Shown one piece after another: positions 1 to 5,223 of a stretch of DNA of 9,164 bases. The first letter of the stretch is position 1. Each line of letters starts with the position of its first letter. The notes under the pieces are model-generated. The model worked only from the letters and a program-made list of their open reading frames with translations. It searched no databases and was not told the origin of the DNA. The position numbers and the translations under genes were made by a program. This DNA is from Treponema sp. (GTDB taxonomy: Bacteria; Spirochaetota; Spirochaetia; Treponematales; Treponemataceae): the NCBI GenBank assembly GCA_003447785.1, contig DLYJ01000171.1, positions 1 to 9,164 on the forward strand, written 5' to 3'.

Positions 1-45
1 ATTGTACTGGAAGCCTTAAAAAAGAAGTATAATGACAAAAATTAA
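1..45 (+). CDS. C-terminal end of an unidentified upstream gene (partial)
   Basis: Reading frame 1 is open from the window edge and ends at a TAA at 43-45, giving a Lys-rich tail (IVLEALKKKYNDKN). The two promoters that follow fit a gene ending here. Too little is present to name a family. A DUF177/YceD protein often precedes rpmF in bacteria, but nothing in these 14 residues proves that. Frame 3 also stays open for nine codons (stop at 30-32), so the choice of frame is uncertain. Confidence 0.35.
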   Translation: MVLEALKKKYNDKN

Positions 46-56
46 AAAAATGTCAT
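32..56. repeat. Short inverted repeat ATGACA / TGTCAT
   Basis: A 6-bp inverted repeat (32-37 and 51-56) is separated by an A-rich 13-nt spacer and lies over the end of the upstream frame. It lacks a T-run, so it is a poor intrinsic terminator. It could be a regulator site upstream of the rpmF promoters, or chance in AT-rich DNA. Confidence 0.25.
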
Positions 57-64
57 AAAAAATA

Positions 65-92
65 TTGACATTCTGGCAAAACGAAGTATAAT
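65..92 (+). promoter_or_regulatory. Promoter P1 of rpmF-acpP (sigma70 type)
   Basis: A perfect -35 TTGACA (65-70) is separated by 16 bp from a perfect -10 TATAAT (87-92). Initiation is expected near 99, leaving a leader of about 80 nt before rpmF. This is one of the strongest promoter matches in the window, as expected for ribosomal protein expression. Confidence 0.8.
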
Positions 93-107
93 TCTATTCA
101 ATGTTAA

Positions 108-135
108 TTGACATTCGGGGATAAACTGTTATAAA
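108..135 (+). promoter_or_regulatory. Promoter P2 of rpmF-acpP (sigma70 type)
   Basis: A second -35 TTGACA (108-113) is separated by 16 bp from TATAAA (130-135), 43 bp downstream of P1. Both -35 boxes lie in the same 10-mer, ATTGACATTC. Initiation would be near 142, giving a leader of about 40 nt. Confidence 0.65.
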
Positions 136-181
136 ATAAATCCCGTTATACAAGTAACAATTATATAGTGAGGTTATTGAA

Positions 182-370
182 ATGGCAGTACCTAGAGCGA
201 AAACTTCTAAAGCACGTACACGCAGACGTCGTGGTGTAAATATGCATCTTACAGCACCACAGATGGTAGAATGCGGAAACTGCGGAAACCTTATTTTGCA
301 GCATCACGTATGTCCAAAATGCGGTTTCTATCGTGGACGACAGGTTATTACTCCCGAAAGTAATGGTTAA
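182..370 (+). CDS. rpmF: Large ribosomal subunit protein bL32
   Basis: This encodes the 62-aa bL32, a structural protein of the 50S ribosomal subunit near the peptidyl transferase region. The N-terminus is typical (MAVPRAKTSKARTRRRR), with a strongly basic stretch to about residue 17. A zinc-ribbon follows with Cys31, Cys34, Cys44 and Cys47, so this is the zinc-binding (C+) form rather than the zinc-independent paralogue many bacteria keep for zinc starvation. Length matches the family. A GTGAGG ribosome binding site at 168-173 supports the ATG at 182. Two promoters lie upstream, and acpP follows after 21 nt, the common bacterial pairing of a ribosomal protein with fatty-acid synthesis. Identification is secure. 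Confidence 0.97.
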   Translation: MAVPRAKTSKARTRRRRGVNMHLTAPQMVECGNCGNLILQHHVCPKCGFYRGRQVITPESNG

Positions 371-391
371 TTAATTCCAAAGGAGACAAAA

Positions 392-634
392 ATGGACGAA
401 TTGTTCAACAAAATCCAGAAGCTCATTGCTGAAAAACTGGAAATCGAAGAAAGCAAGATTACAATGGATTCATCATTCCGTGGTGATCTCGGCGCTGACA
501 GTCTTGATACATACGAACTCGTATATGCTATCGAAGAAGAACTCGGCGTAAGCATTCCTGATGAAAAAGCAAACGAATTTGAAACAGTTCGTGATGCATA
601 CAACTTCATCAAAGCTGAAAAAGAATCTAAATAA
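392..634 (+). CDS. acpP: Acyl carrier protein
   Basis: This 80-aa acidic, mostly helical protein carries growing acyl chains during type II fatty-acid synthesis in the cytoplasm. The attachment site for 4'-phosphopantetheine is Ser37 in the GADSLD motif, the hallmark of the family, and it is followed by the acidic recognition helix (ELVYAIEEELGV). Length is normal for bacterial ACP. AAAGGAG at 379-385, six nt before the ATG, is a near-ideal ribosome binding site. It is co-transcribed with rpmF and closed by a strong terminator at 660-696. RNase III follows, a neighbour often found beside acpP. Because this copy sits with rpmF and rnc, it is most likely the housekeeping ACP. Confidence 0.97.
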   Translation: MDELFNKIQKLIAEKLEIEESKITMDSSFRGDLGADSLDTYELVYAIEEELGVSIPDEKANEFETVRDAYNFIKAEKESK

Positions 635-659
635 TTCTAGGTTTTTTTAACTAAGAAGG

Positions 660-696
660 AACACAGGTTGCCCTGCAGCCTGTGTTATTTTTTTTT
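660..696 (+). terminator. Intrinsic terminator after acpP, directly upstream of rnc
   Basis: AACACAGGTTGC (660-671) pairs with GCAGCCTGTGTT (675-686) as a 12-bp stem with one G-U pair and a CCT loop. One A and a run of nine T (688-696) follow. This is a strong rho-independent terminator for rpmF-acpP. Its T-run ends three nt before the rnc ribosome binding site, leaving no room for a separate rnc promoter, so rnc expression must come from read-through or from initiation at or upstream of the hairpin. Confidence 0.9.
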
Positions 697-698
697 CT

Positions 699-706
699 GG
701 GGGAGA
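699..706 (+). promoter_or_regulatory. Ribosome binding site that fixes the rnc start
   Basis: GGGGGAGA lies nine nt (from GGAG) before the GTG at 715. An in-frame GTG at 682 would begin the protein inside the terminator stem and read through the T-run, giving an unlikely MLFFFLG start, so 715 is preferred. Confidence 0.8.
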
Positions 707-714
707 TATTAAAA

Positions 715-1449
715 GTGAAGGGTATTTTCAAAAAATCATCTCTGGAAGCCGGCCGACTTGTAGAACTGAAGGACTTTTGTAAAAGAGTAAATATCAAATT
801 CAATAATCTTGAGTTGTTGAATTTGGCATTTTGTCACAGATCGAGCAGCAATGAAAACAAAACATTAAAACACCAGAACAATGAGCGCCTTGAATTTTTA
901 GGCGACAGCGTCCTTGGAATGGCAACAGCCACATTTTTATACGCTGATATGGAAGAAAATCCTGAAGGGGACCTGGCAAAAATCAAGAGCGTTGTTGTAA
1001 GTGAAAAGTCTCTTGCGCCTGTAGCTCGGCGTTTTGGTATGGACAAACTTTTAATTCTCGGAAAGGGCGAAGAAATGAGCGGCGGCCGCCAGAAGGACGC
1101 AATTCTTGCAGACTGTGTAGAAGCCGTAATCGGAGCTTATTATCTTGACCGAGGCTATGAAGAAGCAGAAAAATTTGTTCTTTCATTTATAGAAGGCGAA
1201 GTAAAAAAGGTTCAGGAGGACAGGGGGCAGAAAGATTATAAAACCCTGCTCCAGGAACACTGTCAGAAAAAGTTTAAGCAGGTTCCCGTGTATGAGCTTG
1301 TAAAGGAAACGGGACCTGACCACGACAGAACTTTCTGGGTAAGTGTAAAAGTGAAGGGCGTAACCTACGGCCCTGAATCCGGCAAAAATAAAAAGACCGC
1401 CGAACAGAACGCCGCAGGCCTTGCCTACAAAGTTCTTACAGAAAAGTGA
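715..1449 (+). CDS. rnc: Ribonuclease III
   Basis: This double-strand-specific endoribonuclease processes rRNA precursors and structured mRNAs. Taken from the GTG at 715 it has 244 residues. The catalytic domain holds the family signature ERLEFLGDS (57-65). By alignment from memory with E. coli RNase III, the metal-binding residues are Glu57, Glu60, Asp64, Asp133 and Glu136, the last two in ILADCVEAVIG. A C-terminal double-stranded RNA binding domain spans about 174-243 (DYKTLLQE ... KKTAEQNAAGLA). About 19 residues are added at the N-terminus relative to E. coli. All catalytic residues are present, so the enzyme should be active. The start is set by the ribosome binding site at 699-706; a 255-aa form from GTG 682 is possible but unlikely. 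It lies just behind the acpP terminator, and that hairpin may regulate it. Confidence 0.95.
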   Translation: MKGIFKKSSLEAGRLVELKDFCKRVNIKFNNLELLNLAFCHRSSSNENKTLKHQNNERLEFLGDSVLGMATATFLYADMEENPEGDLAKIKSVVVSEKSLAPVARRFGMDKLLILGKGEEMSGGRQKDAILADCVEAVIGAYYLDRGYEEAEKFVLSFIEGEVKKVQEDRGQKDYKTLLQEHCQKKFKQVPVYELVKETGPDHDRTFWVSVKVKGVTYGPESGKNKKTAEQNAAGLAYKVLTEK

Positions 1450-1464
1450 TAAAAATATTCAAAA

Positions 1465-1496
1465 ATAACAATCGTCCTGTTGACACGATTTGTTAT
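1465..1496. repeat. Inverted repeat between rnc and tRNA-Gly, overlapping the tRNA -35 box
   Basis: ATAACAATCGT (1465-1475) pairs with ACGATTTGTTAT (1485-1496) except for one bulged T, around a nine-nt loop. No T-run of terminator quality follows (only ATATTT), so as an rnc terminator it would be weak. The right arm and loop contain the TTGACA of the tRNA promoter (1480-1485), so it could also act as an operator or be incidental. Confidence 0.35.
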
Positions 1497-1508
1497 ATTT
1501 GATATATT
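1480..1508 (+). promoter_or_regulatory. Promoter of tRNA-Gly (sigma70 type)
   Basis: A consensus -35 TTGACA (1480-1485), a 17-bp spacer and the -10 TATATT (1503-1508) place the start near 1515, about nine nt before the mature tRNA 5' end. The tRNA is therefore expressed alone, with a very short 5' leader for RNase P to remove. Confidence 0.8.
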
Positions 1509-1523
1509 AACAACATCACTTGT

Positions 1524-1596
1524 GCGGTAGTCATATAACGGCTCATTATCTCAGCCTTCCAAGCTGATGACGAGGGTTCGACTCCCTTCTACCGCT
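1524..1596 (+). tRNA. tRNA-Gly, anticodon TCC
   Basis: The gene folds as a 73-nt cloverleaf. The acceptor stem is GCGGTAG (1524-1530) with CTACCGC (1589-1595), followed by the discriminator T at 1596. The anticodon arm reads CAGCCTTCCAAGCTG, with TCC in the loop, which decodes GGA and wobble GGG. The T arm carries GGGTTCGACTCCC. U as discriminator is typical of bacterial tRNA-Gly. No CCA is encoded (CTT follows), so the tail must be added by CCA nucleotidyltransferase. Confidence 0.95.
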
Positions 1597-1602
1597 CTTT
1601 AC

Positions 1603-1629
1603 AAGCCCATCTTTTGATGGGCTTTTTTT
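1603..1629 (+). terminator. Intrinsic terminator of tRNA-Gly
   Basis: A perfect 9-bp stem, AAGCCCATC (1603-1611) with GATGGGCTT (1616-1624), has a TTTT loop and continues into a T-run to 1629. It ends the tRNA transcript seven nt after the mature 3' end. Confidence 0.92.
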
Positions 1630-1672
1630 ATGCCCTGGGAGTGCAGTGGTTTTCTTTAAGGTGATATTCAGG

Positions 1673-1701
1673 TTGCGTTTGATACCGGATACAGATATAC
1701 T
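1673..1701 (+). promoter_or_regulatory. Probable promoter of the 423-aa lipoprotein gene
   Basis: TTGCGT (1673-1678) is followed after 17 bp by TATACT (1696-1701). The gene starts 24 nt downstream and the preceding tRNA transcript is closed by a terminator, so a promoter is needed between 1630 and 1725. This is the best match there. Confidence 0.55.
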
Positions 1702-1724
1702 TAAAATTAACTGGAGTTTTTTTT

Positions 1725-2996
1725 ATGAAATTATCATCAAAACTTTTTACAGCATTCTTTATCTGTATTACTGCAATGGCACTTACTGTTTCCTGCGTTA
1801 CGGAGGAAGAACAGAAATGGGAAGGAACAAAACTTGTCGTTAAAGACTGGCCGGACGGTGTTTTAAATATAACCCTCAAGGCTGACAACAGCAAATGGAC
1901 ACTTAATCTTTCTGAAGCAAAGGAAGTAATGGCTTATGAATATTTTACAGGAAATACAGTCATTACTGTTTATTATGACAGACTTGATGATAATGAATAT
2001 GACGAATATTTCGGCTACGGAATCCGCTCAAGTTCAGAAAATCCATTTAAGGTCTTTATAAACCGCACGGAAAACAGTGAGGAAGCCGATAATGAAGCTC
2101 CGCTTGCCACAACTTTATTGGGAAATGAACCTGTTGAGGTTAATGCAAAAACTGATTATTTCAGGACTTCATTCAATATCACGGGCGTAAAGACTGTTGA
2201 ATTAACCTTCGAAAATTCTCCTGAGAAGATTAAAACGAAAGATCTGCGTCTGGATGCTGATGATATTTATGCCTATATAGACCCTTCAGCCCTGAATGAA
2301 AACTTTCAAATTGTTTCTTTATGGGAAGATCCGTCCTTTTCCGGCAGTTCAGCCGAACTTCCGCGTATTGGAAGAAAGGGTCTTTATGTTTTACATCGAT
2401 TTACCCGGGGATTCTGTGTGGAATTAACTGTAAAGGATAATTATTACATTTCTGCTGATGATTTTACCCTTAGTGTTCCTTCAAGCCTTAATGTGACCGA
2501 TTACGACAGTGAAAGTATCCGCCGTCTTAAATTTGAATTTACTTCTTCAGGTCCTGGCTATGTTCCAGGCGGTACTGTAATCACTGTTTCAGGCGGAACT
2601 GTTACTGCCTATGACGTTTCTGCCTTTGCAGGTAAAAGCCTTATTTTTTCAGAAAATATCTCAAACCAGACAGACCCCTCATCCGCATCCCTCAAACTGG
2701 CGGACAATTCTTCAATATCGGCTGTATCGGACCCGATAGCCAATTTAGCAGGCGGCAGAACCTTTTTCCTTACAATCGACGGGACTTCATGGAGCGGAAC
2801 CTGGACTGCGGTAAGTCCGTATTTCCCGGACGACCATCAAACAATCAGACTTAAGGCTTCTGGTGACGGGGAAAACCTTGATGCTTACCTTATATATTAT
2901 GAATCTGGCCTGAACTCCACACCTGGTCCCTGCTGGTCTTTTATCAGTTCTTCCTGGCACTTTATATTAAAGGAGGGCACTAATGCCATTCATTGA
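1725..2996 (+). CDS. Putative lipoprotein of unknown function, 423 aa
   Basis: I do not recognise this family. The first 24 residues form a lipoprotein signal peptide: basic start (MKLSSK), hydrophobic core, then TVSC with Cys24 as the lipid-bearing residue. The mature protein is rich in Ser, Thr, Asp and aromatic residues in an alternating beta-strand pattern, with two Gly/Thr-rich stretches (about 280-300 and 340-365), which suggests stacked beta-sandwich domains on the periplasmic or surface side. No catalytic motif is visible. GGAG at 1713-1716, eight nt before the ATG, supports the start. It has its own promoter. Its last 14 nt overlap the start of a tautomerase remnant, whose ribosome binding site lies inside its coding sequence; this may be an original overlap or reflect a shifted 3' end. 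It may be a surface or adhesion protein, but that is a guess. Confidence 0.75.
   Translation: MKLSSKLFTAFFICITAMALTVSCVTEEEQKWEGTKLVVKDWPDGVLNITLKADNSKWTLNLSEAKEVMAYEYFTGNTVITVYYDRLDDNEYDEYFGYGIRSSSENPFKVFINRTENSEEADNEAPLATTLLGNEPVEVNAKTDYFRTSFNITGVKTVELTFENSPEKIKTKDLRLDADDIYAYIDPSALNENFQIVSLWEDPSFSGSSAELPRIGRKGLYVLHRFTRGFCVELTVKDNYYISADDFTLSVPSSLNVTDYDSESIRRLKFEFTSSGPGYVPGGTVITVSGGTVTAYDVSAFAGKSLIFSENISNQTDPSSASLKLADNSSISAVSDPIANLAGGRTFFLTIDGTSWSGTWTAVSPYFPDDHQTIRLKASGDGENLDAYLIYYESGLNSTPGPCWSFISSSWHFILKEGTNAIH
2970..2977 (+). promoter_or_regulatory. Strong ribosome binding site of the tautomerase remnant
   Basis: AAGGAGGG sits five nt before the ATG at 2983 and matches the anti-Shine-Dalgarno sequence almost fully. 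Such a site before a 42-codon frame shows that a genuine gene start is preserved here. Confidence 0.75.
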
Positions 2997-3111
2997 CAGT
3001 AGAATTACCGTTTCTCTTTCGGACGAAAAAAAGGAAAAAATTAAGAGCGAACTTGGAAAGGCTATTATCGTTGCCAGATGGCGTACAGAGTTGTATTCTT
3101 ATAAAATGTAA
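2983..3111 (+). pseudogene. Truncated tautomerase (MIF / phenylpyruvate tautomerase-related), 5' fragment
   Basis: The frame begins MPFIDSRITVSLSDEKKEK and continues IKSELGKAI, which resembles the N-terminus of bacterial MIF-like tautomerases of about 110-115 aa. Pro2, which becomes the N-terminal catalytic base after Met removal, is present. After about residue 28 the similarity stops. The frame then reads antisense through the 3' end of the convergent lipoprotein gene (its stop is at 3065-3067) and ends at TAA 3109-3111 after 42 codons. The expected continuation, an IPGKSE-like stretch and the rest of the fold, is absent, so the product cannot form the active trimer. The intact ribosome binding site implies recent loss. 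Family assignment rests on memory of the N-terminal pattern. An assembly join would produce the same picture. Confidence 0.65.
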
Positions 3112-3661
3112 ACTCACTATTATATTTTGTATAGGCCGGGGATACTGCTGTATTGTTTTCGTCCCAGCCAAGGAACATATGGTCTGTCAGTGTAAGTTCA
3201 GGAAATTCAAGGGTAATCATTTTTTCATACTTTTGTGTCTGGCTTTGCGGGATTGTACCCTCATAACTGGTTGTGTTTGCGTTAAAATCCAGTGTATACA
3301 GTATCCTATCATATATAAGTTCAAGCCTGTATAAATTGTCTTCAGGGTGTGCAACTTCCGGTGTATTACTCAATGTAAATCCATAAGTTGAATTTTTGTC
3401 TATTGCATCTGAAATCCATTGCTTTAATTCAGTGGACGTTTTTGGCTGATTTAAAATTTCTTTGTTTTCGGCTTCTGTATCATAGTTATTATCATCTATA
3501 TGTTGTTTCTGGATTATAGTCTGGTAAATGTATGTTCCTTCCGTCTGCTTTTTGGCAATGGCATCCAGGTCTTCAATAAGTGTGCTGTCACAGCAGAAGA
3601 GAGTTATCAATCCTAAAAATGTGCCGGCCAGGGGCAAAAGCTTTTTCAGATTTTTAATCAT
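3065..3661 (-). CDS. Lipoprotein with one C-terminal InlB/Listeria-Bacteroides repeat, 198 aa
   Basis: The N-terminus has a basic start and hydrophobic core leading to LITLFCCD, so Cys23 or Cys24 is the probable lipidation site under the loose spirochaete lipobox. Residues 25-115 are acidic, polar and unrecognised. Residues about 120-197 match the pattern of the Listeria-Bacteroides repeat (Flg_new), a small beta-grasp-like extracellular module: YTLDFNAN near the start, FLGWDENN in the middle and NTTLYAIW at the end. The last codons complete that module, so the gene appears intact at its 3' end. Its ATG overlaps the stop of the preceding gene in a 4-nt ATGA, indicating translational coupling. 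It is the last gene of the cyclase operon. The repeat family is known from surface and adhesion proteins; a surface location is inferred. No terminator follows the stop. Confidence 0.8.
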   Translation of the reverse strand: MIKNLKKLLPLAGTFLGLITLFCCDSTLIEDLDAIAKKQTEGTYIYQTIIQKQHIDDNNYDTEAENKEILNQPKTSTELKQWISDAIDKNSTYGFTLSNTPEVAHPEDNLYRLELIYDRILYTLDFNANTTSYEGTIPQSQTQKYEKMITLEFPELTLTDHMFLGWDENNTAVSPAYTKYNSEFTFYKNTTLYAIWQR

Positions 3662-5223
3662 TGCTCTTTTTCCTGCGCCTGTTCCGGCGCGTCCTGTTTG
3701 ACCGCACTTCGCTTTACACGAGTTGCTTTAATTGCTTTCTTACTTCCTGTATGATACAGCAGTCCCAGGCGAATTCCAAGGAATTCTGCACGATTTCCTG
3801 AATCTTCAAAACTTGCAAGATAGAACGGGGCTAATTCAACAGAAACTCCGTCCAGACCGATTTTCTCCGGGCTGAATTTAAAGCCCAGGTCTACTTCAAG
3901 TGCCGGTGATTTATAATGCCGGGTCGAAGTTACATTCGAACGAACCGTATCTGTCTGGATACCGCCTGTTACCTTTGGCAGGAAACTGAAGGCATCTGAC
4001 ATTGCAAAATCCAGGAAGATTCCGCCCAGCAGGTTGAATTCATACCATTCTTCTATGTAATCAAGGTTTGCCATTACTGTATGGGCGTCAGCCGTTACTA
4101 TCAGACCAAAGTCCATTCTGCTGTGGGGCAATATATGGAATGCGTAGGATAAACCTGCTCCCATAAAATTATAGGAGTGGTTACTCATTTTTTGAATCGG
4201 AAAGTAATCCTTTAAGTAGAATCCCCATTCGCTGTGGCTGCGGCCTTTTCCTACGACAACTATATCCTGTCCTTCTGACTCTGTCAGAAGCTGGTTGATT
4301 GCGTTGTTGCGTTTTTTCTGTAATTTTACCTTATCAGAGTCACTTGCCTTAACGCGCACTTCCCCCGGAATAAGCTTCATATCGATATCAAGTTTTTCTT
4401 CTACGAGCTCTTCTGTAATTTCTACCGGCTCCGCTACCTGTTGGATTATCTGTACCGGCGTTGCCTGTGGTGCGATCGGTTCGGGCTGTGGTTGGGTCAC
4501 AGGCAGTGGAGCGACTGGCTCTGGCTGTGGTTGAGGCTCGGGCGCAGGTGGTGGAGCGATCGGTTCGGGCTGTGGTTCCGGCTCAGGCGGCGCAACAGGT
4601 TCTGCAAAGGCAATCCTGAATGATTCTGACTTTGCACTAAAACCACTGGGGTTTGTTACGCGGATAAAATAGGTTCCCGGGCGCACATAGCCAAAGTTTG
4701 CATTTGTTGCGCGGTTTGTTTCACTTTCTGTTGCCTCAGGGTTTTTAAAATTCAATGTGCCCTTTAATTCGTAGCCGGTTTCTTCATTTACAACGGTGAC
4801 TGTTGAATTTGCAGAAACTCCGTTTACATCCAGCGGAACTTCAAAATAGTCCCTGTCTTCCGGCAAAATTACGTCTTTTGGCGGCCGTTTGAACTGAGGG
4901 TGGTTTGCCTTTAAAACTTCAAAATCCGTCCATTCGTTTACCGAAGACTGTCTTCCAAGAAAGTCGTATACGTAAACACGGTAGCGGTAGCTTCCCGGCT
5001 CAAGCTGGACGCGGGCTGTGTTTTTTTCTGTTTGTATAAAATCAGACTTTCCGCTCCCGTTTTTTTGAATTTCAAGCCTGTAGTAGAATGCGTTTTTGTC
5101 TGCCTTCCATTCCAGAACCTGGTTAAAAGGTGACTTCTGGGCAAATGCATCAGTTACGAGCATTAAAAGTACGAGAACAAATTGAATCTTTATTGTTTTT
5201 ACCAGACACTTTTTAATTTGCAT
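3658..5223 (-). CDS. Secreted protein with Fn3-like region, Pro-rich linker and probable outer-membrane beta-barrel, 521 aa
   Basis: A signal peptide (1-28) ends at AFA before Gln29. Residues 31-104 form an Fn3-like module (LEW at 37-39, YRYRVYVYD at 79-87), and 113-205 a second Ig-like sandwich ending PGTYFIRV and SESFRIAF. Residues about 208-253 are a Pro/Glu/Gln linker of PEPQPEP and IAP/VAP units. After a charged segment (270-310), residues about 330-493 show alternating hydrophobic strands with Gly and aromatic ends (FMGAGLSYAF, FNLLGGIFLDFAM, FLGIRLGLLYHTG), which fits a small outer-membrane barrel. The tail is basic then acidic. The start at 5223 is chosen for its GGAG at 5231-5234 and the clean signal peptide; an ATG at 5250 would add nine residues. 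It overlaps the upstream stop by 11 nt. By inference it spans from outer membrane into periplasm. Treponema pallidum Tp0483, reported to bind fibronectin, may be related, but I recall this only loosely. Confidence 0.75.
   Translation of the reverse strand: MQIKKCLVKTIKIQFVLVLLMLVTDAFAQKSPFNQVLEWKADKNAFYYRLEIQKNGSGKSDFIQTEKNTARVQLEPGSYRYRVYVYDFLGRQSSVNEWTDFEVLKANHPQFKRPPKDVILPEDRDYFEVPLDVNGVSANSTVTVVNEETGYELKGTLNFKNPEATESETNRATNANFGYVRPGTYFIRVTNPSGFSAKSESFRIAFAEPVAPPEPEPQPEPIAPPPAPEPQPQPEPVAPLPVTQPQPEPIAPQATPVQIIQQVAEPVEITEELVEEKLDIDMKLIPGEVRVKASDSDKVKLQKKRNNAINQLLTESEGQDIVVVGKGRSHSEWGFYLKDYFPIQKMSNHSYNFMGAGLSYAFHILPHSRMDFGLIVTADAHTVMANLDYIEEWYEFNLLGGIFLDFAMSDAFSFLPKVTGGIQTDTVRSNVTSTRHYKSPALEVDLGFKFSPEKIGLDGVSVELAPFYLASFEDSGNRAEFLGIRLGLLYHTGSKKAIKATRVKRSAVKQDAPEQAQEKEQ
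4465..4602 (-). repeat. Pro-rich PEPQPEP linker repeats
   Basis: This segment encodes a proline/glutamate-rich tether with units such as PEPQPEPIAP and PQPEPVAP. At DNA level a 22-nt unit beginning GCGATCGGTTCGGGCTG (plus strand) occurs identically at 4472-4493 and 4556-4577, with a diverged copy at 4511-4532. Offsets between copies are 39 and 45 nt, both multiples of three, so gain or loss of a unit would keep the frame. Confidence 0.8.

Noticed and set aside
682..714. GTG at 682 as the rnc start
   Set aside because: It falls in the terminator stem and would translate the T-run; the GTG at 715 has a good ribosome binding site.
2993..3334. A 113-aa plus-strand open frame
   Set aside because: It spans the tautomerase remnant out of frame and then runs antisense to the InlB-repeat lipoprotein; the composition is random-looking.
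4295..4623. Plus-strand open frames opposite the Pro-rich linker
   Set aside because: They are antisense shadows of the repetitive PEPQPEP code, give Trp/Leu/Gly-rich or Ser/Gly-rich low-complexity products, and have no fitting ribosome binding site.
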